Assembly: GCA_037176725.1 (NCBI GenBank)
Contig: JAZBRS010000011.1
Span: 2,294,001 to 2,358,000, forward strand
Reading direction: 5' to 3'
DNA length: 64,000 nt
Source: Posidonia oceanica
Taxonomy: Eukaryota; Streptophyta; Magnoliopsida; Alismatales; Posidoniaceae
Shown here: piece after piece, positions 23,833-34,500 of the stretch
How the letters are laid out: each line of letters begins with the position of its first letter
Numbering within the stretch: position 1 is the stretch's first letter
Notes under the pieces: generated by a model
What the model was told of the DNA's origin: nothing
The model's database searches: none
What the model saw: the letters and a program-made list of their open reading frames with translations, nothing else
Position numbers and translations under genes: made by a program

Positions 23833-23846
23833 GATGCCCCTCCTTG
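23833..23846 (-). other. Polypurine tract of element B
   Basis: GATGCCCCTCCTTG next to the LTR start, followed by AACGAGGTCAAGGGGACCGAGG. The A copy (46660-46708) has the same order in reverse. Confidence 0.75.
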
Positions 23847-26800
23847 AACGAGGTCAAGGGGACCGAGGCCGCTACTCAGGGTTGACAAGACACCCTACCT
23901 TACGATGACAAGAGCCAGATGTTGCTGTAGACGTGAGTCACTTATTCAGTGGATGCACCGAAAATCATGACTTGTCGCCAAAATGAAGATGCAAATGCCA
24001 TGCTTACGCTAATGTGATGCTTACACTAACGCTTATTGTGCTGTACTCCCCTAGGGGAAAAGCAGGTGATGCACGCACGTGGTGTGGTGGAAAAATGCAA
24101 TGCAAATGTGTCGCTGGGCAGTGCAAACGAAAGCCAGACGAACACACGGTGTGTGTATGAAAATAGTTGAATGCAAGATGTAGTGGATGTGCATGCGATG
24201 GTGGGCACGTAATGCCAAGGAAGCAATCCTGGACCGTGGGCTACCGCAGGCGTCATGCTGAGCAGGCAAACTGTAAGAAATTTCACATTGCTGAGGATGC
24301 CACTTTAAGTAATGCACGATCCAAGGGTTCGATTCCCAAGTATGCCATGTCCGAGAAGGATGAATGCGGGAATTGGTGTAATGACTACAGAGGAGTAGCA
24401 GCGCAATAAGAATGTGATGTGATGCAATATTATGCAGTGAAATGCAATATATACACAGTGGGACGTCGGGCACGCGAAATCGAGAAAACAATCCCAAGGC
24501 CGCGCACTACTGCGGGTATCATCCAAAGCTGGCAAGCTGCGAAAGTCTTGCGGGTGCCGAGGATGCTACCTTAGGCAATACGCGAACTAGGGGTTCGGAT
24601 CCTAAGCATGCGATGTCCGTGTGATGATGGAATGCAGTTCTAGGACTGACTCTACAGGGAGATACAGAGAAGTTACATGATGATATGCAATGATATGCTA
24701 ATGATATGCCATGATATGCAACAGAATGCTAATACACTACGACGAAGGGGTGGTAAGTTAACAGACCTACCGCCAAATAGTTAGGGAGTATCGGCACACT
24801 GAGGAGTTGACGGACTCATCACTGGATAGTTGGGGAGTATCGGCCCACGAGGAGTTGACGGACTCATCACCGGATAGTTAGGGCTATCGGCCCGCATGAG
24901 GGTGGAAAGGGGCGGGGATACCGAACCAGAGGGTGCGGCAGAGGTCCATAGACGCTCCCGCGATAGTTGGGGGTGTCAGCCCAAACGAGGGTGAGGCGAT
25001 ACCAAAGGGCAGCAAAAAGAGATGCCCTTGGTATTAGGAATGATACCAGGAGGCAGCCGAGGCACCCTTGGCATCGAAGGCGGTGACAGACCAACGAGTC
25101 TGTCAAGCAAGAGAGGTGGTGACAAGTGGGATGACTTGTAACCACGAATGCAATGGGAATACCACACCTGAGGGTGTGGCAGAGGTCCGTAGATGCTCCC
25201 ATAACAGTTGAGGATGTTAGCCCGAATGCTGATGGAGATGTGATACCAGAGAGCGGCCAAATAAAGATGCCCCTAGTATCGATGGAGATACCAGGGGACA
25301 GCCGAAGTGCCCTTGGCATCGAAATGCAGAGTGGAGACAAAACTAACGAGTTTGCCAGCCGAGTAGTTAGGGTACCAGCCCAAATGCAGTGAGATGGATG
25401 TAAAGACTCACCATGTGATGTGCAATGCTGGTGGGGAATGCAATGGGATAATGCAAATGCAAGGGTAATAGGTGACCTATCGCCGAATAGTTAGGAATAT
25501 CAATCCGAATGATAAGTTGACGAACTTATCGCCGAGCAGTCAGGGCTGCCAGCCCGATGTGAGGAATGCATAAAGAAAGTAAGAACCCATCGTGATAGGC
25601 ATGCAATGGTCTCAACGCGGGCATGCTTTGTGGCGTCACGAGGTGACAAACGAGGTACATGCCGGTCATCACGGACCTACCCACGCGATGGGTGGCAAAA
25701 TTTGAAAAGCACAGAGCCTCTGAGCGAGGCAGGCAAAAGTGCTCATCCTTGGCTCCGATTTTCGAAAGTAGGAAGAAGAGAAAATAAAAATATATTACAT
25801 CATGCATTTTTTGGTGGCTTTGGACTCAAAGCAACTGTGCCAAGAGGGTGCTTCTGCATTTTTTGACTCAGGAGACTCGATCCTCGAGCGACGCCATGCC
25901 GAGTTGCGATCGGTGGCTCTCTTTCTCATTCTTGGCTCAGGATGAGGCCTTAGCTTCGCAGAGTATAGCCTTTGGCTACATGCAGGTAGCAGAAGCGTTG
26001 GATGCAGCTTCATAGCCTCCATCTCAATTCCTCGGGGACCAGTTACCGCTTTTGACGCTCACAAAATAGATCTTTCTTTTCCCCTCAAGAGTGACTGGAG
26101 TTGCATCTAGCCTGGAGGTAAAGTTGTCTACACAGGGGATTGGAGCGTGCTGCTGCGCTCGGAGGGTGGGGCCAGGTCCTCCTGATAAGGTATCCCGTGC
26201 AGTTGCCAGTGTGGTGCTTGGAGTTGAAAGCTGATGTAGCTTCGACGCTCGCCCGAGTCACTCCTCTCGTGAGCAACTTCTTTCTTCAACTTCTTTCTTC
26301 ATTGTTCTTTTATGCTCAGCATGCATATCATGTTATCATATTCTTTTGCTCACATGATCTCTATTCTTTTGGATATGCATGACTTCGCCCTCTTGGGGTA
26401 GCAGTCCCGGATGAGGCGTTGAGAGTTCGACTGATCGGCGTACACCTTCAGCCTCTGCAACGTGTAGACAGCCTCTGGCTATGCTCTGCTCTGCTTTGGT
26501 CCTCTCCATGTCTGGTGGACTCTCTTGATAAGGTGGATCTCGCTTCTGGAGTTCTGAAACTCAGCGAGATGCTCTATTCTGCTCTTAGTCTCACTCTGTG
26601 GCCACATGCAAGAGATGGCGCCGCTCGAGTGAGTTCTGCCTGAGGCAGCCATTGCTTGACTCCCTTTAGGCGCTGCTTGTTTGTTCGAAGTCGGGTTTTT
26701 GATTATACAAATTTTTGTGGGTTTTGTAGATTTTACACATGTTTTTGGCTTTGTGGGTTTTGTCATTTTTATGGTTTTTACTTTTTTAAAAGAAAACATA

Positions 26801-27235
26801 AAATCGAAATCAGCAGCAAGGGAAAGCATGTCTTTTGTAGTTTTTTGGCTTTTTGATTTTTTTTTGATGCTTTGGTCTTTTTCAAGATGCAAGAGATGAC
26901 ATGTATATGCAGAAGATGTAGAACGCATGTGGAGAATGATGGACACGTGCAGATGATTAATATGCAGAGGGTGGCAAGTATGTGCAGAATGATAAGTTGA
27001 CGGACTTATCGCCGAGCAGTTGGGGGTGCCAGCCCGAGGGTGATAGGTTAACAGACCTATCGCCGAGTAGTCAGGGTTGCCAGCCCGAGATGATAAATGC
27101 ATGAACAAGAAAGGAATGCATGTTTTTTGGTTTTGTTGATTTTATGCTTTTTATAATTTTCAGGCAAGGCGAGAAAACACAAAAAACAAAACGAAAAGAA
27201 AAGACAATGCAGGAATCAAAAGAGAGGCAAGGGAG
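23847..27235 (-). other. Post-gag non-coding block of element B
   Basis: About 3.4 kb where pol would be expected. No RT, RNase H or integrase motif. It holds dyad modules such as GATAGGTTAACAGACCTATC (27032-27051) and GAGTTGACGGACTCATC (24801-24817, 24850-24866), two copies of the unit that forms E's large array (24900-24985, 25155-25225) and GATACCA/TGGTATC dyads (25010-25050, 25245-25320). It also has three diverged copies of a ~140-bp unit with CGAGAAAACAATCCCAAGGC- and GGGTTCGGATCCTAAG-like words (24220-24360, 24470-24620). Segments align by eye with A 42908-46694. Confidence 0.7.
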
Positions 27236-27241
27236 ACTTAC
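27236..27241 (-). promoter_or_regulatory. Putative 5' splice donor after gag (B)
   Basis: ACTTAC gives GATGACAA/GTAAGTC on the element strand, two codons past the downstream ORF stop. Equivalent sites are found in A and E. Confidence 0.5.
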
Positions 27242-27247
27242 TTGTCA

Positions 27248-27610
27248 TCAACCTCGGGAGGGAGGTGCTGGGTTCGTTCCTACGCTGCTGACGCTGTCGG
27301 CGGGGTCCACTATTGGCAGTACGGGGAACACTAGGGCTACTGGAGCTGCTGACGGCAGTGTAGGGAGCACTGGAGCTGCAAAAGTTGGAGGAGGAGCTAA
27401 CCTGGATGACGCTGCGACTGGGCTTGCCGTCGATGCTGCCGTTGCATCTCCGGGCGTCCCTTGGACGAGATAAGAAAGGCAGGGAAAGGGAATTGCACCA
27501 ATGGGATCAGAAGGATCCACTGGGGTAGAGCTGGACTCAGAAAAGCCTGGTGTAGACCCTTGAGGTTCCGGTAGCTGCAAAGCCTGCAGGCTCGGCAAAG
27601 GAAGGGTCAA
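27248..27610 (-). CDS. Downstream Ala/Pro-rich ORF overlapping gag end (B)
   Basis: Intact 120-codon frame in a different phase from gag, overlapping the last ~70 bp of gag. Contains PEPQGSTPGFSESSS, then DATAASTASPVAASSRLAPP, a PTLPSAAPVA-type low-complexity stretch and ends NPAPPSRG. Element A has a closely similar open frame at 42569-42898 although its gag is riddled with stops. No known domain is recognised. It could be a Gag extension reached by frameshift, or a spliced first exon, since a GTAAGT donor follows at once. Confidence 0.4.
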   Translation of the reverse strand: MTLPLPSLQALQLPEPQGSTPGFSESSSTPVDPSDPIGAIPFPCLSYLVQGTPGDATAASTASPVAASSRLAPPPTFAAPVLPTLPSAAPVALVFPVLPIVDPADSVSSVGTNPAPPSRG

Positions 27611-28239
27611 CTACACTAAGTTGTGCAAGTGCTGGTGCAAGTGCATGTGCAGGTGTCGGTGTAGGTGCTGCCTCCTGCACGGCAATGCTGAAGACCTTAC
27701 GGTCGATCAAGCCCTGGACGGCATCCCGTAAAGTGATGCAGTCATCCATCGAGTGCCCCATGGCTCGATGGAAGCTATAGAACTGATCCATGTCATGCCA
27801 CCACGGAGGGGGATTCGGTGACGGGCGGATAGCCAAGAGTTGCAAGTGTGACTCGACCTGAGGGAAGATGATGCTCAGTGGTTCAGGCAGAGGGGTGTAA
27901 TCACACTCAGCCCAATGAGGTCGTTTCTGCGGAGTCCTTGCCGAGCAGGTGCGACGTGATGCACGGGCTCGATGGTGGTAGTGTGTGCAGTGGGTGCATA
28001 ATTAGGCGCGTGCTCTAGCGGAAAAGGGTCTAGCTGACTCTCTACATTGGCAGGCTCTTTGGGAGGATCAGCGCATGCTGTAGTGTGCTGCTCGGAGTAA
28101 CTGGGAGTGGAGACGTTGTTGTTGTTGCTGCTGTGGCGATTGCTGGAGGTGTTGGCCTACCTAGCCAATGCAGAAAGTGCGGGGAATTGTCCACTTCACA
28201 GTGAGCTTTCCACGCGGGCACCAGCCCTAACCAGCGATG
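27537..28239 (-). pseudogene. gag of element B, 3' part
   Basis: Continuation of B gag left of the A insertion. The minus-strand frame includes PSPNPPPWWHDMDQFYSFHR and GHSMDDC, a C-terminal knuckle whose first Cys is replaced by Tyr (A has FCSFHRATGHSTDNC), then LRDAVQGLIDRKVF, and ends VYTRLF-stop at 27537-27539 exactly as in A. It joins in sequence with 52238-53705: the flank CACTAGCTTTG reads on into CTTTGCATCGCTGG with the 5-bp duplication, and matches A's own gag CACTAGCCATGCATCGCTG. Confidence 0.75.
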
Positions 28240-28244
28240 CAAAG
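28240..28244. repeat. Target site duplication of A, left copy (CAAAG)
   Basis: CAAAG directly before the LTR start at 28245. The same five bases follow the 3' LTR at 52233-52237. Confidence 0.95.
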
Positions 28245-29022
28245 TGTTGACACCCCATTTTGACAGGCTGAATTAGTAGATCTCTGTGGCGGCTAGGAAA
28301 AACCAAAAACCACACCCTTCTTTTCAAACCAAAACTCCAACTCAAACCTCAAAACCAAACCTAGAACTACACCCATTTTCTAACCCAAAAAACCACTTCA
28401 AGACCCTCTCAAAACGTTAACCTAAAACCATCCAAAACCTTAGCAAAACCTATATTTCTTCAACCTAGAAAACTACTCCAAAAACTCTAGGAAAACCTAC
28501 ACTTTTTCAACCTAGAAAACTACCCAAAAAACTCTAGGAAAACCTACACTTTTTCAACCCAAAAAACCACCCAAACCCACTTCTAAAAAACCTTAGAAAA
28601 TCTAGGTAATACCCCCCTCTTTCTAGACCCAAAAACCCTTTCAAAAATCTTCCAAAATCCCACTCCAAACCCTAGGTCAAACACTAGAAACCCTAGGTCA
28701 CACACTCACCCAATCCCACTTCATTTCCAAGCCTCTATCCCCTTCATCTCTCCAGATTATCCTTTTCTCTCTCCAAATTATTCTTTTTTCTCTCCTGATT
28801 ATTCTTTTCTCTCTCCTCTCTATTCTCCCTCTTATTCTTCTTCTTTTCTTGCTCTCCAGTGGACCTACCTCATTCCTGTTCCTCCCCACTTGTTCTTCTT
28901 TCTTCCTTGTATTTTATCTTTATTTTATTTTATCCCATGTTATTTGATCTTTATTTTCTTTTCATCCCTTCCCTTCCTTTCTTTCTTTCCTTCTTTCTTT
29001 CCTTCTTTCTTTTCCCTTTTTC

Positions 29023-29046
29023 CACCCTAAACCCTAAACCCTAAAC
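29023..29046. repeat. Short telomere-like repeat (CCCTAAA)3
   Basis: ACCCTAAACCCTAAACCCTA: about three units of the plant telomere repeat inside A's 5' LTR. The matching part of the 3' LTR is missing because of the adapter artefact at 47324-47411. Confidence 0.7.
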
Positions 29047-30512
29047 TTTGGACCAAAATCCTAAGCCTAAAACCCTAAACTCTAGAAAACCCTAGGAAAA
29101 ACCCTAGAAAAAAGACCTAGCAAAATCTTAGGAAAAACCTAACAAGACCTTAACCTAGTAAAACCTAGCAAAGACACTAGGAAAGACTTCCCAAAACCCT
29201 AGATCACATCCCCCTAAACCCTAGGAACACACCTGCACAAAACCCCTTCAATTCCAAGCCTCTACCCTTCCTATCTCTCCTGATTATCCTTTTCTCTCTC
29301 CTGATTATTCTTTTTCTCTCTCTTGATTATCCTTTTCTCTTTCTTCACTATTCTCCCCCTTTTTTCTTCTCATTTCTTCTCTAAACTCATCTTCAACCCC
29401 ATTTAACACTTCTTAAAACAATTAAAGAAAAAAATCCTACCAGAAAAACAAATTAAACACCTAAAAATAATTCGAAAGAAAATCTAAGTAAAAGCGAATC
29501 AAAACAACCCAAAAACAGTTTAAAACTAATTAAAAACAAACAAAAACAAACTAAAATACTTAAAAACAATTTGAAACAATTAAAAAACACATTTCAAAAC
29601 TTAAAGGCAATTAAAACCAATCAAAACCCATTAAAAACAATTAAAGAAGCAAACATAAGAAAAACCACTCAAAATCCTTAAAAAACAATCTAAAAATCTT
29701 AAAACAATCAAAGAAAAATTAAGGCAACTAACAAATTTAAAATCAAAAGAAAAAACATAATCAAAACAATTAAAAAACTTTGAGAAAATAATCAACAAGT
29801 AAAAAAGGAAAAAAGAAGACAAACCTAAATTAATAAAACTCAAAAACAATCAACAACTTAAAATCAAATTAATAAAACTCAAGAACAATCAACAACTAAA
29901 AATCGAATTTAAAAAAAAACTTAAAAAACAATTAACAAAATTAAAATCGAAAAGAAAGACTTAAAATAAACTTAAATCAAAAGAAAAATATAAACAATTA
30001 AAACAATAAAAAAAACTTAAAAGTGGAAAACCATTAATAAATTCAAAAGAATAATTAAAAAAAAGGAAATAAAAAAACAATTGGCTTCGAAACAAATTAA
30101 AAAAAAACCAAAACTTAATTAACCTATTTTTCTTTCTTTCTTTCCTTCTTTCTTTTTCTTTCTTATTTCTTTTTCTTTTTTTTATTTCTCTTCTGCTGCA
30201 ACAGCAGCTCCTTCTCCTTTCTTCTCTGTTTTTCTTTTTTTCCAAAACCACCTCCTTCTTCTGCCAATCGACAGCACACCCTCCTACACTCTGCACGTCC
30301 TCCTCCCACGCACGTCCTCTGCACTCAGCCGGACCGGCGTGCACCGCCTGCCTCGGCCGTGCCATCAGAAGCCTACCACCACCTTCCTTTGCACTTGAGT
30401 GCAAACCCAAGCAAAAACCAAAACCAGTAGAAGCCAGTAAAACACACACATCCACAGACATAGCAAACTCCTCCCTCTCCCATGTGCAACTCCCCAGTGA
30501 AGAGAACCCAAG

Positions 30513-30517
30513 CCATC
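30513..30517. repeat. Target site duplication of S, left copy (CCATC)
   Basis: CCATC before TGTAGTAATCC, matched by CCATC at 35530-35534. The uninterrupted site in A's 3' LTR reads AAGCCATTACCCAAATTC (48849-48866). Confidence 0.92.
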
Positions 30518-30682
30518 TGTAGTAATCCCGGTGTTCAGATCGTCCATGCACACTACCAGAAGCTCACGTGCATCGATCGGAATCAAACTCACTATAAGCG
30601 GCTATGTCCGAGGAAGAGGGCTCAACTCGAAAACACTTAAAACAGAGGAGAAAAAATAAGAAAAGAAGAAGATAAGACAATT

Positions 30683-30693
30683 CAGAGTCGCCA
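30683..30693 (-). other. Relic primer-site motif inside S
   Basis: CAGAGTCGCCA is TGGCGACTCTG on the LTR strand, 165-175 bp from the LTR end at 30518, in the usual context ACCGTGTCTA. Confidence 0.65.
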
Positions 30694-31229
30694 CCGTGTC
30701 TAGTATCGGGAGACAAGGAAAATCGGGGTAATGAGCGAGTTAAGACGCAAAACCAAGCAAAGGATGCAATGTGAAGCAATGCAAAAAGAAAACAAATGCA
30801 AATGAATGCAAATGAGATGACTCATGCCTAGGATAAGGGCAATATGGTCATTACAGGCCAAAAGACTGGGCAAGGACTCCTGTTACATGCGGGGAAGGTG
30901 TTAGGTACCCCCGACACGCCCGAGAATCGGTCTTTCTAGGCTTACGCTCGCATATGCAGGAGAATGCAGGTTTGAATGCCTAAATGGCAAGGAATGCCTG
31001 AATGAATGCTCATAGGTGTGCTCTAAGTGGTGGGATGCAATGCAAGGAAGGTAAACGTGCAGTCTAAGTACTCAGCAACGCTGTCTATGTTTCGAACCGG
31101 TCGAAACCTGGCTCGCGAGAACTCCAGGCAGTAAGCATCACTACACTATATGCAAATGCAGACGGAAAAGCAAAACGACGGTAAAACCAAGCAATGCAAG
31201 AGACATGCAAGAGAAAACGGCATAAGACA

Positions 31230-31555
31230 CGCAAAACGATGTGAGAAACAAAAGCAGCATGCGAAACGGTGCAGAAAACAAGAATGGCACGCAAAACGGT
31301 GCAAGAAAACAAAGCGGCACTCGAAACAGTGCGAGAAAACAAAGCGGCACGCGAAACAGTGCAGAAAACAAGAATGGCACGCAAAACAGTGCAAGAAAAC
31401 AAAGCGGGCATGCAAAACGGTGCCAAAAGCAAAGTGGGCACGCAAAACAGTGCCAAAGACGAAGCGGGCACGCAAAACGGTGCCAAAAGCGAAGCGGGCA
31501 CGCAAAAAGGTGCCAAAGACAAAGCGGGCACGCAAAATGGTGCCAAAGCAGGCGA
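31230..31555 (-). repeat. 30-bp array in S (about 11 copies)
   Basis: Units such as GGCACGCAAAACGGTGCAAG followed by AAAACAAAGC. Reverse complement of the A LTR array. Open frames on both strands across it (for example 31141-31863 on the minus strand) reflect the 30-bp period, a multiple of three. Confidence 0.85.
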
Positions 31556-34500
31556 AATAAAACATCGACAAAGCCATGCAGATACAGATGCAAGGAGGAA
31601 AAGCAAGAGAAGCAAGGGGGAAGCAAATAGTGTGTGTGTGAGAACAAGCACTGTTTAAGGACCGCGCAAAGTAGGTGTGAAGACCTACAAAGGGGAAGAG
31701 AAGTAAGTAGAGGGATTACCACTGTTTTGTGACTGTTTCCCACCAAAGTGTCCCACAATATGTCTCGCACGCTGCTAAAAGCTCGCGATGCGATCGAATC
31801 GTGGAAAAGGGGGAAGAAAGTTACAATTAGTGGTGAATCCAGGGGAAACGCAACACAAAGCACTGGGAGTACGCGAAAAGAGGAAATAGAGTTGATAGAT
31901 AAGAAGAGGAAGTCCTATTCTACATGCTCGAGAAATCAGAAAGCAAAAAAATGCCTACAATGCAAATGGTGTGTAAATGATTGCTGTGCAGGGGTTCAGG
32001 AGGACTTACCTTGGAAATCTGAAGCCTGATTTGAGAACTGCTTGGTCTATGCTGAAGAGCGCTTCGCTGGGGTCGTTTAGGTAGCTTGGTTGAGAAGATC
32101 CAACGGCCAGATCTGAAAATATCCCAGCTTCAAGGCAGAGGGGGCAGAATAGGGGAGAAGAAGGGATCTAGGTGTACAGGAGGTCCTAGGGGTGCAAAAC
32201 AGGTCCTCCCATGTAAATGGGAGCTAAGAGTGCTTAAGTGTGTGCAAGAATGTCAAATGCAAGGATGCAAGAGTGCAATGCATGCAGAAATGCAAGAAAA
32301 AACCTAAGGATGATTTTTCAGAAAACTTGGGAGCTTATGTGCAATTTTTGAAAAAGTGGAGGTCTAAATGCAAAGATTTTGAAAAATTAGGGGACTTTTG
32401 TGCAAGGTTTTTGAAAACTAAAGGGTCTAAGTGCAATTTTGCAAAATGCAGGGTTCAGAATGCAATTTTATAAGGTAAACATGCAATTTTGAAACATGCA
32501 GGGGTTGAAATGTAATTTTGTAAGCAAAACAGTGGTCTTAAATGGTCTGAGAATGCAAACAGAGAACGATCGACGCGTCATCAATGCGATCTGAAGGCAG
32601 GGCTGTGTTCCTGAGGTCAGTGTGGAGCTCGGGCGATCCCTGGATGCGAGTTCTGCTACCGGAGCAACGATTCCAGTCGTGGAGCTCGCCGGAGAAGACG
32701 AGATGACGGCGGCGACGACTCGGTGGAAGAGGGGCGGAAACACTAAACTAAAAGGTGGAAAAGCACGAGAGGAGAAAAACTAAACTACAGGGGAAGAGTG
32801 GTACCTGATTCCGCAGCTGAGAAGTCCCCCCGACGTCTGCTACTTCAGTGCTTGCCGGCGGAGGTCGTCCGGAGATTGCAGGTGTCGTCGACGGCTCGGG
32901 AGTGCTGGGATCCACTCAATGACGTGCTCTAGTGCTTTCTGGACGTCCGGAGCGAAGCTTCGGGGCCCGGAGGAAGATTCGGCTTCAGTGGGTGCTGCAG
33001 GTGTCGCCTGAGATGGGGGGAGGTGTCTGCTGCTCTCCGGATCGATTGGAGGGTACCGGCGAGCTTCTGGAGGGTTCGTGAGTGTTTCTGGATGCGTAGG
33101 AGGGTCAGTGGAGGCTTGGAGAAGGAGAGGGCTGTTGGGTTGATTCTCTGGAAAAATGGGCAGAGGTGTTTGCTGTGGATGGCTCCGGCTGTGGGGGAGG
33201 AGATGGCTAAGGCTCTAGTGCTTTAGGAAGGTGGTGATCAGGTGAGTTGCTGGGTTGAGTTTTGGGGGGATTTGGTGGGCTGGTGTGCTCGGAATTTTGA
33301 GAGGAGGGGGGTGTTGGGTTCTGCTATGTTTTCTAGGTGATGGAGGGTGATTCAGAGGTGCTTCGGGGTGTGGAAGGAAGGACTGTGATGGTGGTTGTTT
33401 GGGTGGATTTGGGGGAGGAATTGGGAGAAGTTTGAGGGTTGTTTGGGGCTCTGGATCAGACGGGAAGGAAGAGGAAGAAGAGTTGCAGAATTTGCAAGGG
33501 AAGAGAGGGAGAATCGGGGTGGCTTCTGGGCTCTGGATTGCTCTCTCTCTCTCGAATGACCAAAGGCGAAAGAAGGAGGAGATTGCTGGGGATTTTAAGC
33601 AGCTGGGGAGGAGTGAAGCACGCTGGATTTCGAATTCCACCGGCAGGAGGCTGCTGCTACAGAGGAAGGACGGCCGGAGGTGATGGCAATTAATGCCCCC
33701 TGGAGAAGCTACTGAGACACGAGAGAGGAGAAGGATGAGCTGGAGGCTGAGGTGATCGGGAGGGAGAAGAGAAATCAAATTTTTTTGAAGAGGAGAGGGA
33801 GACTGGCGGGAGGAATCTGAGGAAGAAGAAGAAGAAGAAGGAGGGAAGAGGAGGAAGAAGGCTGTGGACTGCGGGCCGGGCTTCGCGCGAAAGAAAGAAA
33901 AAAAAGGAAAGGAAGAAGGAAGGAGGGGAACGGACCAGACTGGGCCTAGGAAAAAAGAAAGGAAAAAAAATAGAAAGAAAGGAAGATAGGAAGAAAGTGA
34001 AAAGAAGAGAGGAAAGAAGAAGGAAATAAAAAAGATAAAATAAAATAAAATTAGAAAAGGTTTTTAGAATAGTTGTGCTTAAAGTTAGGACTTTGATTAA
34101 GTTTTTTAATGGTTGTTTTTAATTGGTTAATTAGGTTTAAAGAGATTTAGTTTTGATTAGGGTTTTTAGGGTTTTCGTTGTTTTTGATTTGTTTTTGATT
34201 TTGTTTAAATGTTTGTTAAGTCTTTTAGGTTGTTTTTTTAATTATGTTTTTCTTGTTAAATACTTGGGATGTTAATTAGGATTTTTTTAAGTTTTTTTTA
34301 AAATTAATTAGGGTGAGTTTTAGATTTTTGATTTTAGCCTTTTTTCTTAAGTTTTCTTTGATTTGTTTTTGATTTTTGTTTGTTAAGTTCTTTTAATATT
34401 TTTTAGGTTAGGTTTTCTTGTTAAGTTTTTAATTAAGTGTTCTTAGATTTTCTATTGTTTGTTTTTATTTTTTAATTAAGTTTTCGAGTTGTTTCTTTTA

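Larger units (their letters stand above)
28245..30517 (+). mobile_element. 5' LTR of A, first part
   Basis: Starts TGTTGACACCCCATTTTGAC. It contains many CCTAGAAAACCCTAGG/AAACCCTAA words (28260-28720 and 29020-29230), CT-rich tracts with repeated TCTCTCCTGATTATTC (28750-28830, 29275-29345), an A-rich stretch of AATTAAAAACAA words (29400-30120) and a (CTTT)n run near 30128-30160. It is cut at 30517 by solo LTR S and resumes at 35530. Confidence 0.9.

Noticed and set aside
29023..29046. Interstitial telomere or chromosome-fusion site
   Set aside because: Only about three CCCTAAA units inside an LTR already rich in such words; no longer array.
31141..31863. Long Cys/Phe-rich or Lys/Arg-rich ORFs (also 37712-38246, 51052-51616 and 31150-31658)
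   Set aside because: They are open because the underlying 30-bp tandem repeat keeps phase; periodic peptide on both strands, no family match.
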